The notes under the pieces were generated by a model. The model saw only the letters and a program-made list of their open reading frames with translations, was not told the DNA's origin and searched no databases. 64,000 nt of DNA. Source: Eulemur rufifrons (taxonomy: Eukaryota > Chordata > Mammalia > Primates > Lemuridae). The position numbers and the translations under genes are program-made. Below are positions 36,324-49,890 of this stretch, piece after piece (the first letter of the stretch is position 1; each line of letters opens with the position of its first letter). Location of the stretch: NCBI RefSeq assembly GCF_041146395.1, contig NC_090996.1, positions 30,838,738 through 30,902,737 of the forward strand, read 5' to 3'.

Positions 36324-36967
36324 CACAAACCACTGTAAGTGATATAAACACTAATTTCTAAAGACAGATATACACATTTTCTGGGTTTGCAGATTGCGTG
36401 ATGTGTGTGTTAAGAAGTCACTATATGCCACACATGATATTAATCTTTTTTTTTCCATAATAGCAATAGTTATTTAGATAAATGAAAACATTCCAAATAA
36501 TTACTGTTTAAAAAAATCCAAAATGTTTGTTTACATTTCTGACATACATTTTAAAATGACTTATTGGCATCTTGGAGGAGTGCCTAGACAAAAGATTCTG
36601 CGACATCAGTTGGCACCCACTTGCTCTAAATGATTTTATTAAAACTACATACAGTCATGGGGGAAAGTACAGCTCATTGATTAAAATCAAAACCGCAAAT
36701 GAATTTTACTTTAACCAACACAGTAAGAAGTCTATGTTTGTGATTCCAAACACAATGTAAATTCTGGATTTTGAACTCTGAGGCAATTGAGAGAAATCTA
36801 TGTATTCTCCCTTAGCCGCCTGTTCCCACTCTCTTTCTCCCCTCCGGAGTGGGATGCCACAGCGTCTTAATATCGTATTTCCTGTAAGAACATCAACCAG
36901 GCACCCATTGTCACAGCATCGCTCTCCAGGTGGGGGAATGAGAATGTCTTGGTGAGGCCATAAAACA

Positions 36968-36994
36968 CCCCCTTGCCCCTCCCCTCCCCCACCC
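36968..36994 (-). other. Predicted RNA G-quadruplex in RBFOX1 3'UTR (distal)
   Basis: The mRNA strand reads GGG-T-GGGGG-A-GGGG-A-GGGG-CAA-GGGGG: five G-runs with loops of 1, 1, 1 and 3 nt, a very favourable G4 pattern, about 700 nt before the poly(A) site. Confidence 0.65.
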
Positions 36995-38481
36995 ACATAA
37001 GTTTGGTGAAAAGAACATTTTATGTCCTTCTGGCTTCTAAGCAGTTTCCCCCCCTTTTGTTTTGTTTTTTTTTTTTTTTTCTCTTTAAGAGAACGATAAT
37101 CTGTCTTAGATATCGAAGCTACAGAAACTTTGTTGTCAAATCTCGTGAAACTTTATTGATGGTTTAATATCCAACTGATCTTACGGCATGCACATAGGAT
37201 GACAAGAGAAAGCTGGATCACAAACACTTTTTTTTTTTTTTTTTTTTTTTTTCAGTTTTGTTTGGTTTTGTTTTAAAGCAGAGTTGTTACAGCGGATTGG
37301 CAGGTTCACAGCGGTGAGTTGATAACTTACTAAAGTGCAAGCCGCAGGGCCCGCACTGTACACAGGAGGATTTAACTATGGCAGCAAAGCTACTCGGGGA
37401 CAGCTCGCTGCTGTGGTTTTTATTTAAATACAAAAACAGGAAGACCCGTGACAGATACCCCAACTTAGGTTAACTTGTAAACAGGACAACGTGGAAAGAG
37501 TCCAAACAGAAGTAATACAGACAAACTGCAATTTTTCGGTTGTGTCACTCTGGCCCTGCATCCAAGAACGGTGGTGGGGACTTTGTTCTTCAGAGATGAC
37601 GAGGGTGGATCTACTTGTGTGGTTTTTTTTGTTTGTTTGTTTTTTTTTGCTTCCTTCTGACAAATGTCCTGGGCCTTGGAGACAAGACTATAGATAACTG
37701 GTTCGAGATAGTCCTTGGGCATGGGGGGAGGCGGAAGGGCAGGCTCTCACAGACTGAAAAATTGCAGATTGCTCACACAACGCAGTCATGTTTGAAAAAG
37801 TACCAAGCTGATGAAAATACCATGATTATCTCTACTCAATGATTGCAATACTTGTAAAATGCTTCTATAAATCCGAATATGATTATCATGTAATTCCATA
37901 AAAATTATACGTCTGTCTCTAACAGTTGTTCTACTTAGGCTAAAACTAAAGCTTCATAGACTGTTTCTAGAACTTAACAACTCCACTGCACAGATGTAAA
38001 TTTTATACATTTTTTTTTTTAACTGGTACAAAGAATTTAAGTTTTTATTACTTTCTTTTTTTGGAAAAAAAGAAAAAAATAGAAACAGTGCTTTTTATCA
38101 CCTTTTTATTAATGTTATTTTTTTTCCCTCCCATAATATAAAAGTCAGCAATGATATCAATAATTTATTATACTGGAAGAAATATAAAAAGAATGCTTGT
38201 TGATGGCCTAACTAGCAGGTTTCTTTTTGCCTAAATAACTAGCGGCTGGTTAAGAAGCTGAATACTGCCGGGTGGAATGGTTTAAAGGGTGGGTTTGCAC
38301 AGCTTCGTTCGACTCAGTTGCACAAGTGCTACCAGAAGCACTCCCTTAACAAAATAACCTTTGGCTTGAACTGGCAATGAGTAACTTAGAACCATTGATA
38401 CATGATTGTTGGTGCAGTGGGTCGTTTAGATTCTTCAGTTACTACATTTTTTTTTTCTTTCAGCCAAACCCCAATTCCAAT

Positions 38482-38505
38482 CCCCTAAGCCCCTCCCAAC
38501 CTCCC
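38482..38505 (-). other. Predicted RNA G-quadruplex in RBFOX1 3'UTR (proximal)
   Basis: The mRNA strand reads GGG-AGGTT-GGG-A-GGGG-CTTA-GGGG: four G-runs with loops of 5, 1 and 4 nt, about 440 nt after the stop codon. Confidence 0.5.
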
Positions 38506-38942
38506 ATTTCGCAAAACAAAATAATGCAGATGCAGGAAAAAAAAAATGACTACTATAGTCACTTACACTCTTCCCAAACAGCTGATACCCCCAGTAGCTT
38601 AATATTCAGCATATATAATTCATTTACATAATATAGCACTCTGGATATGGCCCTAAACCAGTTTTTGTTTTTTTTTTCCATATCTAGCATCTCTCTAGAT
38701 CAACCACAAAAACTCCTACAGCCAGCAACCAAACTATGGAACCTTCAGAAATTAAAGACCCACAATATTAAAATACACAGAACAAAATATCTGAGGTATA
38801 AGATAAAAAATGTAATTTTTTCCTCTTTTTAATTTTTTTTTTTAGAGTTGCTAAAATGATGCACTACTGCATGTATTGCAATACTCAGGCCTCGGAAAGC
38901 TTCCTTTCTCCCCACATTGGAAGGTTTTTATGGTTTTGTCAT

Positions 38943-40892
<1,950 letters not shown>

Positions 40893-40896
40893 TTAA

Positions 40897-40905
<9 letters not shown>

Positions 40906-40928
<23 letters not shown>
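40906..40928. repeat. (CA)n microsatellite
   Basis: About 11 CA units preceded by TATATA; on the transcribed strand it is (UG)n, 208 nt upstream of the 76-nt exon. Confidence 0.9.
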
Positions 40929-41287
40929 TACATATTCTCTCCCCGCCATAATGCTTTTTCTATACTGCTCACGTAGCTACCTCAGAGACTGAGATAGGCA
41001 AAGAGAAACAACTCGAAAGAGTGGTCTTAGGATGCCCAGCGCCCCCAGAGGATATGTTAATGCTCAACAGAGACTGGCTTTTTCTCCTGATTTAGCACTT
41101 CCAATCGGGAGACGATGGATCAGAAAGGGCGAAGGGAAGCTGTCTGTGCGGTTCGTGTCCAATGTCTTAGCACACGAAAGAGGAAGTGTATTTGAATGAA
41201 AACACCCTTGGACGGTCTGTGAGATCCCCCCCACCCACCCCACTCAAGAGTTAGAGCCTGATTTGCTTTGGGGCCTCTTACCCCAGA

Positions 41288-41490
41288 ACTTTTTTTTTTT
41301 TTTTTGGAAGTAGTGTATTTTATTTATTTTGTCTTTCTGTGCCTGGTTTATTTCACTTAAAATAATGTCCTCCAGATCTATCCATGTATCTGCAAATGAC
41401 AAAATTTCCTTCTTTTTCATGGCTCAATAATATTCCTTTGTGTACATACACCACATCATTTTTATCCATTCATCCCTCCTCCACCTATGG
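41288..41490 (-). mobile_element. Old L1 3' fragment, antisense
   Basis: T-run then GTGCCTGGTTTATTTCACTT, ATAATGTCCTCCAGATCTAT, ATGGCTCAATAATATTCC, the antisense L1 tail. In RBFOX1 transcription it is in sense with the gene. Confidence 0.75.
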
Positions 41491-43894
41491 CCAGGTTCTG
41501 GAAAGGGAGGCGTTTGAGGAAAATATAGCTTAGTGACATTTACTCATCTTTGAGTTTTTCTATCTCTGCTATCCTCCTCCCTCTACTGCCATGGCTTCCA
41601 ATGTAGGCTTTAGAGTAAAGAAGAGGTAGAAACCAGATGCACTGAGGTCTACTGAATCAGAAATTAGGGTTCAGAGGTCCAGTCGGTTCCTTAGGTTCAT
41701 GGCTCTAGACAGAACTGAGCCTGGACTCTCTCGGAGCACTTGCATGTGTGTTCTACAGCAGCGTGTGCCTGTACTTTGACCCACCGGATATTTTCTGGGA
41801 GGTGGTTTGAACAGGGCTGTTTTGATACGGATCAGAGCTGAGAGGCAATCTTAGGTTAGGTTCTCTGGCAGCTGAGCTTGAATGGAGTTTCTTGTGCAGG
41901 TGATTTATTGAAGAGGCACTCTCAGGAGGGGATATGCGAGCAGGTCAGAGGGAGGAAAAGAAGATAGGCAAGGCCGTGGTCTGAGCGAGTTGCACACCAG
42001 AGTCAGTCCCGCCTGGCTCGTGAGCTTTCCTGAGGGGTGGGGGACGCGTCACTGAGTGGAAATGGGTCCCTTGGGCAGAGAGCAATTTTCAGGAGAAGGG
42101 AGCAGCTGTACTCCGTTCGCGACCAATGCTCACAGCAGCTGGGGGAGGAATGCACCAGCCACGCGGTGGGATCTGTGCGGCTTTGCAACAGCTCTTGACG
42201 CTGCCTTTTTGGGTTTTTAGTTTTTTAAAGAATGGAGGAACACAGTAGGAAGAAATGGTTTGTCTGTGCTGTCAATCTTACCTCCCATCCCTTACAGTCC
42301 AATTTGCATCTGCTTATCCCTTGCCTGCCCTGTCTTTTCCCCAATCTTGTCCCCCACCCCACCATCTTCTTTCGGTGGCTGGTAGATAAGCACGTATTCG
42401 ATGGGTCTGCCTTGGTTGCTCATACCATGGAGCGTGGCAACGCGAGGGAAGCTGGGTGTAGGATGACCTTCTAAACTCAGGCTCCAAGTTATACCCCCAG
42501 TGGAATAAAACTAAATGAGGGTATCAAGCCTGCTTCCAAGGGGCACTGAGCTCAAATAATCTAGACGAGGCTTTGGGCATCAGCCCCGTGTTCTCCTAAA
42601 CCTCAGAAGCAGTGATGTGAGTGGATGTTTCTCTTCTGAGGCAAATCTCTCAGTGAAACTGACGAATAGTCAGCCCCGAGGCAGAGGGTCTGTTGGGACA
42701 AGAATGATAATATGTTCGTGGAGGTTGCTCATGAGACCTGGGCCTCTGTTCAGGTTACTCATAGGGGTAAGGAAATGATATACAGCTCTGTCATTGGTTT
42801 AGAGAGAAACCCGTTAATAGGGTTATTGTTATTGCACTTTCATTTGGCAAAGGTGGTTACATGAATAGGACACAAACTGCAAAGGCAAACTGAAAATCTG
42901 GGAATTTATTAAGTGAGGCCGTGACATAGTGCTCCTTCACAATGAGTGTGAACAGGCAAATTCAGGACAATTTTTACTATGGCAATAATTTCCTTTTTGG
43001 GGGGAGACAACATCATGGTAGTCTGAAGGTATTGAATGAAAACATCACCCCCACCTCTTCCTACTGCATACTTAATTCGTACATCCTTATTGGGCTGTAA
43101 CATTGGGCATCGTTTCAACCTTGGTGGAAAACCCAAGGTAACAATTTGGCAGCGTTCTCTTCCAAGGCAGAAGGAAAATACAGCAGCAATGAACTACTCT
43201 TCGCAAATGAGCAGGCTCCTTTTCTCCTCAGGGTGACCTCTACCTTCAGAATCCGATGGTTTTATTATGATTAATAAATTTCATTTCCACAGAGGAAAAG
43301 GGACCATGTCAGCTCAAACTGAAAGCAAGGAGGCTTCTTTTCAAATGCTAATTTCTAAACACGCCCTTGTGTGACACTACAATTTAGACACAAGGTCATT
43401 AGGGAAGATGGGGACTGGAGCACTACTTTTGCAGCAGAAATGGCAGGCACGCCAGCAAGCTGATGTCCTCCGAGTTGGCTGAGCACAGCCCAGAGGCAGA
43501 GCAGTGATTCCTTGGGACCTCAAGGGGAGTGATGGTTAACTGTCTGATGATGGCCATGCTAGGACCGGACCTGCCATGGGGTCATCTCCATCCCTGGCCA
43601 AGGTGGGGCAGCGTTTCAATCCGGTCACGATGCGCTCTATGTCCCCACAATCCCATCCATCAGCAATTTCGGCTGAAAGCTTACATGTGTCCACTTCAAT
43701 CCATGCACACTGTAACCACCCTAATGAAAAGCCCCTAGTAGGTCATCCAAACCAACAGAGGAAATGAGATTGAAGGCTGATAAGTTTGACTCTTACCCCT
43801 TCAAACCAATAGTAATTTACATTTCTCAAATCTCTCGAGTCTATTTGCCCATCCATACATCCTTTCTCTGTATTCATCTAAATAGGATTAGACT

Positions 43895-44265
43895 TACCTA
43901 GATCTATATCACTTCCCTGATTAAAACCCTTCAAGAGTTTTCCCTTGACCCTGGAATACAATCCAAACTTGCAGGAGTTGCCTCAGCCCCTGTCTCAATC
44001 ATCACCTTCCTCCCTGACAGTTCCTGCACGAACGTGCACATCCATTCTCTTCTTAGGGTCCCGGCACTTGCTCACCCTCCACCTGACCTGCCTCCTGTCA
44101 TCCTTTGTTTCAGATCAAATGCCGCCTCTCCAGAGAGATGCCTACTTCTCTGACCACCTCCAACCCTTCAGGTAACGTGGAAAATCTTTAATAATTTTGT
44201 TTACTTGTCTCTCTGCCTGATTATTTACCTCTCCCCACTCCTGTAATGGGAGCTGCATCTGTTCT
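43895..44265 (+). repeat. L2 relic
   Basis: Follows the L2 3' region: AAACCCTTCAAGAGTTTTCC, GCTCACCCTCCACCTGACCT, TCAGATCAAATGCCGCCTCT. Confidence 0.65.
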
Positions 44266-44629
44266 GTCTAGTGCAGGGGTAAAGGGAGGCACTCACACTC
44301 ATCATCACCATCCCACCCCTAGAATCGATCAGTAGAAAGATTCTTTCAGGTCCACTTTCTCATGCGTCTGGGGTGGCTGCACCCAGATACATTCAAAATC
44401 CTGCAAAACACTCAGGAGAAAAGTTTCTGGGGACTCTGGAAGTACAGAGTGTGTCATCCCCTGAGAGCTCATCAAAACCCTTTAGGGTAAAACTAAACAA
44501 AGACAGGAAGAGGTAACTGCGTTGCTGGCTGGTTTGCCACAGCTTACAACCATCATGAGACCTCACCTTTTAGACCTTAGCGACAAGTTAAAACCAAAAC
44601 ATAAGCAGGGGCCCCAGGGAGAGCTGAGG

Positions 44630-44790
44630 GCTTGGAGTAAGGAGAGGCAGGTTTGATTCTGCCTTTACAATGTCCTTGCTCCTGGGAGTCAGGCAAATCA
44701 CCCTCTCTGAGCCTCATTCACAAAATAGCATTGTTCTGTCTGAGCCTTCTCAAATCAGGTGCATGAAAGGAAACCAGATAAATTGTAAAG
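44630..44790 (+). repeat. MIR relic
   Basis: Sense MIR: GGCAGGTTTGATTCTGCCTT, GTCAGGCAAATCACCCTCTC. Confidence 0.6.
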
Positions 44791-47700
44791 CCATCTACTG
44801 ATATAGGAGATTATGATACACGCTTCTTACGTAGTATTCACAGACTAATCTCTCAATCCCGGCCAGACTTTTGGTCTGTAGAGGCAACTGAAAGATTCTA
44901 TTCTAATATGATCACAGGGAGCTCTAGCAATCAAATTACAGATGCTTTCAGAGTCAAGATCTGTCTAATTTGTGAGTTACAGATGTAGTTGAAATTGCTA
45001 TACTTGAACTTAAGGTTATGTTGCAGTAACATAAGTATGCAGCCTGCTGCATGGGAAATATGAACTCGTGTTTGTTAAAGTGCTTTGTCAACTCTACTGA
45101 GACATGTAAATATTACTTTTTAGTAACATCTTCTAAATCTAGTTGAAACAAGCAGGCTACTAATGAGATATAAGAGGTTCTTGTTGGTAGCCTATGCTAG
45201 GTTTTAACAGTCACATGATTTCAGTAAGAACAATGTAATTAATTAACTATATTTTACTCTCTATATTTCAATTAAGAGACTTTATGCCCCTGGGAACTTT
45301 TATTCTTCCATTAGCATTGCCTCCCATCCCAGGGATAGCTGGGGGCATCCCTGTGGGGCAGAGAGATGATTAAAATACGCTCACCCTTCAGATGAAGTTC
45401 ACAAGGTGGCACAGATGTCCTTGACAGCCCAAATGCAGCCAGAAGGTACACAGATTTGTGCCCCTCCCAGCACAGAAAGGAACTGCAGAGTATGCATTCA
45501 AAATGGGATGTCTCACCAGAGGTCAGTGAGTGCTCCCCCTCACTGGGATAACAAACCCATTCAAGTCACACTCTTATCACATAATACAGCACTAGGGTAC
45601 CAGAGGGGGGCCCAGTGGTTCTGTCTGCCGAGCCATGGTCCAGTCGGGGCTGTTGCTCTCACTTTCCTGCAGAGGATCAGCTGAGGTCTGGGCCTCAACA
45701 GGCCCCCTCTGTGGTCCCTGTGTCCACCTTGGTTGGGGCAGTCCCAGGTACCCAGTGAGACAGGAGACATCAGAAACTAACCTACACCCAGGAAGAAGTG
45801 ATTCTTATCTTGCCAAGATCACGTTTTGAGGACCTTTCCACAGGATTTCTTAAGGAAAATCCTTTGGTTTGCATTGTTACTGGTTTAATTACTGATACGC
45901 TGTATTACTGGTGAGTTATTTCTTTCCCACTGTCCAGAGGAAATGCATCTAGAACACATGTTCCAGCATTTTCTCTGCTGGGGTAAAATTCTCTGCTCTG
46001 GCTATGACCTTGCTTCCTTCCCTGATCCACTGACAAATTAACCCATTTTGCTATTTTACAATCTGACAGGTGCCCTCAGCTTGTGGGATTGTATATGGGA
46101 TCTCCCAGAAGATCTTTCAAATTCCTGGCTTGGGACACCTTAGTAGATTTCTGAAGTGAACGGTGAGTCTCTTACCTTCATGCAAATCCACATCTACCAG
46201 ATGACACAAAATGTGCAGCGTGTAAAGTCTCCATTTTCAAATCCCAGAACCCCACAACTTTCAGGCTCTAAGGTCCGGGCCAATACTACGTGTACCAGTT
46301 TGAGAAGACAATGACCAAGATTTGGGAGGATTCCCAAGACGTCAGGCTACACATCCTGGTTTGCTGCACTAGGAAAGAAAAAAACCTTCCCGAATATATT
46401 AAGATGAGAACTACTTGGATCTATTGGAAAAGACTCGAGAGCAATGGTTTAGCTGGGGAATGCTCCTGCCCCCTTTCCCACGGAGGGTCAACTGAGTTCT
46501 GGGCCTCAGATCTCAGCTGATTGGTTAAACGCAGTGAATGTGTTCACTGCAGGAATACTCCTGTGTGACTACTGGAGCCGCCTCCTAGTTTTAATCTGGG
46601 CACTGACTTACACACCTGTTGGCCGTGGGGGTGACCAAGCCCTGGTCCTCTCAAAGGTTAGAGGAATGGCACTCGTCCCATAACTGTAAACACCTAGAAA
46701 ACAGCTCCAAATACAGCAACATCTCCACAAGAGACACAAGTACCAAGAGAAGAAATTCTCCAAGATGAACAATCCGGCATCATCTCTACTTGGCTCTGAA
46801 ATTTCTGCTCCCTTCCTTAGCTTGGCTTTAATGTGATTATCTTCAGAAATCACTTAGCACATTTTCCAGCCCCATGATTTGCTCCCCGCCAGGAGGAGGA
46901 GGGAAAGCATCTTCTGGGCTCTTTAGCTGCTACATGGGAAGATCCTGCCACACGTCTGAACTGTGCATACACAGGTGCACACCACAATCCAACTCCTATG
47001 GAATCCAGAAGGCAAAGACCTTTTACTCACGGCAAGCAGATGGCAACTTCCTTTCTGTGTCTTAAAACCTCTTCCTATTCTGAATCCCAACAGAGCAGAT
47101 GGGAGGTAAGAACACCTTGCTTGATTCTGGATTCAGCAGAGCACAGTAGCATCCAGTCCCTGGGAGCTGAGAGGACACAGGAAGTCCTGCTTGGGGCCAT
47201 GCAGTTCCTCTGCTCTGCAATGCCCCCCCTCTCATAAACGAGGTATAGCCACATTCTCTGTGAAGCAAAACCTATTTCATTTTGTGTCTACTACTGCTGT
47301 ACCACACTCACTAAGAAGTTCCCATTGTGCTTTGAGATCACCATGACACCCCACCTACTGTGGAACCCACATAGGGGATGACATGGTGTTTATGTCCCTT
47401 CTGAGCCTGCAGATTGTCAGGGTCCCTCGCCAGACCTGGGAATCGCTATCTCAGGGCCAGGGGAAGAAGACGACACCATGGACTCCTCTAAAACTTGACA
47501 ACCATTGTTCTATGCAATTCTGCCCTGATACAGCACTTTTCCACTCAGGCTAATTCAGACCTACCTAGATATCTTTAATTTCTACAAATAAACTGCTAAA
47601 GACATTTTAATTTTTATAGGCTATTGTCATTGCATGTACCACACTTGGAACTATGTTTTGTCCATAGCAAGCTCTCAATACATGGGATTGCTATTGGAAC

Positions 47701-48689
47701 AAAGATCCTTTGGTTATAAGCTCCCTCAGCACTTCCCCTATTATAATACACATCACACTGGATGGGAAACAGACCAATTAACCACAAATCAATTTGCCGC
47801 ATGACAACCTTGCTGAATAATCAGATCACCAGCACCCAGGGAAGACAATTAGATGAGACTCGCCAAAGGATCAATTAGAAGAATGGCCAATTTGGAAATT
47901 TCTTCTAAATAGTATCTCAAATGTTAATGCAGTTTTGTGTGCAGGTTGAGAAGGGGGGGTAGGGGACCCCCCCAAACTGGCTACATATTGCCTTTGATTA
48001 TTAGTAAACTGCATAGCAGCCTGTCCCATGGGGGACAGTTTTGCCAGCTTTTGCAGATGGGTTCATTTGGCCAGACCCCCACCCTTACCCCACATGGCCC
48101 TGTCCAATATTCATCAGGAACTAGGAGTGTGTCCCCAGGCTGGCTTCTCTGGCCACCACTCTGAGTCCTGGCATGGTGCAGGGAGCAGGCTTTGCTGCTG
48201 GACAGAGGCCCAGCCTACACCTGCCCCCCTCCCCCCACACAAACCCATACTCCCTCTGGCGGGGGTGGGGGGAGGCTGGGAGCTTTCCACCTTGGATGTT
48301 GTGGCAATTTTCAGGGAATAGGTTAATTTTGTTAGTTGATTTTCAGCAAAAAAAGACATTTGGTGAATTGACTTAGCATACACTTCACCCGTTTACCCCT
48401 CTGGCTCCCTTAATGCAAAGCATGCTCCCTGACACCTGGCATCGGCTCCCTCCATCCCTGCACCTGAGCCAGTGCCCAGCACACAGGAGCACTAAACAGA
48501 CACCTGCCACCTGAAGGGGACAAGTCAAGTTAAAGAAACCTCCAGTGGAATAACCATTACAGAACCATGCAGTGCTCCGCAGCCCCTCGAAATGCTAACA
48601 ACCATGTCCTCCAACTCACAGGCACTAGAGTTCCAGAAGCAAGACCACACAGCTGGAGAAAGAATTCCTTCTGGAGGCAGAAAGTCAGT

Positions 48690-48960
48690 GTCCCAAGGTC
48701 AGGGAAATAGCAGCATGGCCCAGTGGAAGCAGCTTTCGTACCACATGGACTCCAGTGTGACTGTAGGGAAGTTACCAAACCTCTCTGGGCCCGAGCATAC
48801 TTTTTCTTTTTTACTTTTTAAAACAGAGATGATAATACCTACCTCATTCAGCTGCTATAAATTATATATGCATATATATATATACACACACACACATATA
48901 TATAATTTATCACACTTGCTAGCACATGGAATTTGCTCGATAAATGACAGCAACTTATTA
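48690..48960 (+). repeat. MIR relic interrupted by a (TA)n(CA)n(TA)n palindrome
   Basis: Sense MIR: GGGAAGTTACCAAACCTCTC, AGAGATGATAATACCTACCT. At 48857-48910 a TA/CA tract is flanked by a perfect 13-bp inverted repeat, ATAAATTATATAT and ATATATAATTTAT. Confidence 0.6.
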
Positions 48961-49329
48961 CACCTTGAGGAATTCCGCAAAGCCCATACAAGGGACAGCT
49001 GCCTCAGGGATAAAGGGCTTTCTTTGCACAGTCACTAGAAGCCCTGGCACGCCACGGAAATTACTGATAGACCCTTAGAGCAAGCGGGAGGGAGTGGGCA
49101 TTTAACACAGCCTGGACCTCGCACATTTCTAATCTGCCAGCATATTCCGTTTGTTCCTCCATCAAATACAGCTCAAAGACAACCACGTCTCAGCAATCCC
49201 ATAGCCATCTGCGGCTGTCCAGAGAGGCCATGGTCACCCCTCTCGGGACAGCTGCAAGAGCTTCCCAACTGGTGCCCTTTCTTTTGCTTTTGCAACGGTG
49301 CAGGCTGCTCTCCACAAAGCAGTCCAACT

Positions 49330-49890
49330 GATCATTTGAAAAAATAAGTCAAATCATACTCACCCTCCAACACAGTCCCATCACACTTACAATGCCAAAT
49401 ATTTCCCATGGCCTCCAAGTCTTAACTTGCTCTGACCCCTGGCTACCTCCCAGATATAATACTCACCTGTACTCCTGTGCTCTGGTCATACTGGATGGCC
49501 TACTCCTGGAAACCTCAAGCGTGCCTCAACCACAGGGCCTTTGCACTTGCTGCATGTTACTTGGCTCACGTCTTCACTTCATTCAGGTCCCTGATCAAAT
49601 GTTACCTGCTCCTAGAGGCATTCTATAATCATCAAGTCCATTATAAAATAACATCACACCCTACTCTCTATCCCTTCCCTGCTTTTTGATTCATTACAGC
49701 TATCACGTAACTTCCGATGCAAGCATATTTTATACTTATTCATAAACAGGGTTTAGGATCTGGGGTCCACTAAAATGGAAGCCCTTTGATGGAGGGCTGC
49801 TCCTGACTTATTTAATGCTATGTCCCCAGGGCTTAGAATAGTTCCTGATACACAGCAGTGATTCTGCAGACATCAACCGACTGACATGAA
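49330..49890 (+). repeat. L2 relic, long
   Basis: About 560 bp following the L2 3' end: CAGGGCCTTTGCACTTGCTG, TTCAGGTCCCTGATCAAATG, CTATGTCCCCAGGGCTTAGA. Confidence 0.75.

Larger units (their letters stand above)
36265..38942 (-). other. RBFOX1: RBFOX1 3'UTR
   Basis: About 2.68 kb of AT-rich sequence runs from the TAA to two poly(A) signals. It is free of recognisable L1, Alu, MIR or L2, in contrast to the flanks, as expected of a constrained UTR. It contains homopolymer tracts that are A-runs in the mRNA (plus-strand T-runs near 37067-37080 and 37229-37252), which would cause false 3' ends by internal oligo-dT priming. It also contains a UGCAUG RBFOX motif (37187-37192) and two G-rich stretches (36968-36994 and 38482-38505) able to form RNA G-quadruplexes. 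The length agrees with my memory of a roughly 2.7-kb human terminal exon. The exact 3' border is inferred from the poly(A) signals. Confidence 0.88.

Noticed and set aside
37229..37252. Poly(T) tract as the poly(A) tail of an inserted retrocopy
   Set aside because: No retroelement body or target duplication abuts it; in RBFOX1 mRNA it is simply an internal A-tract.
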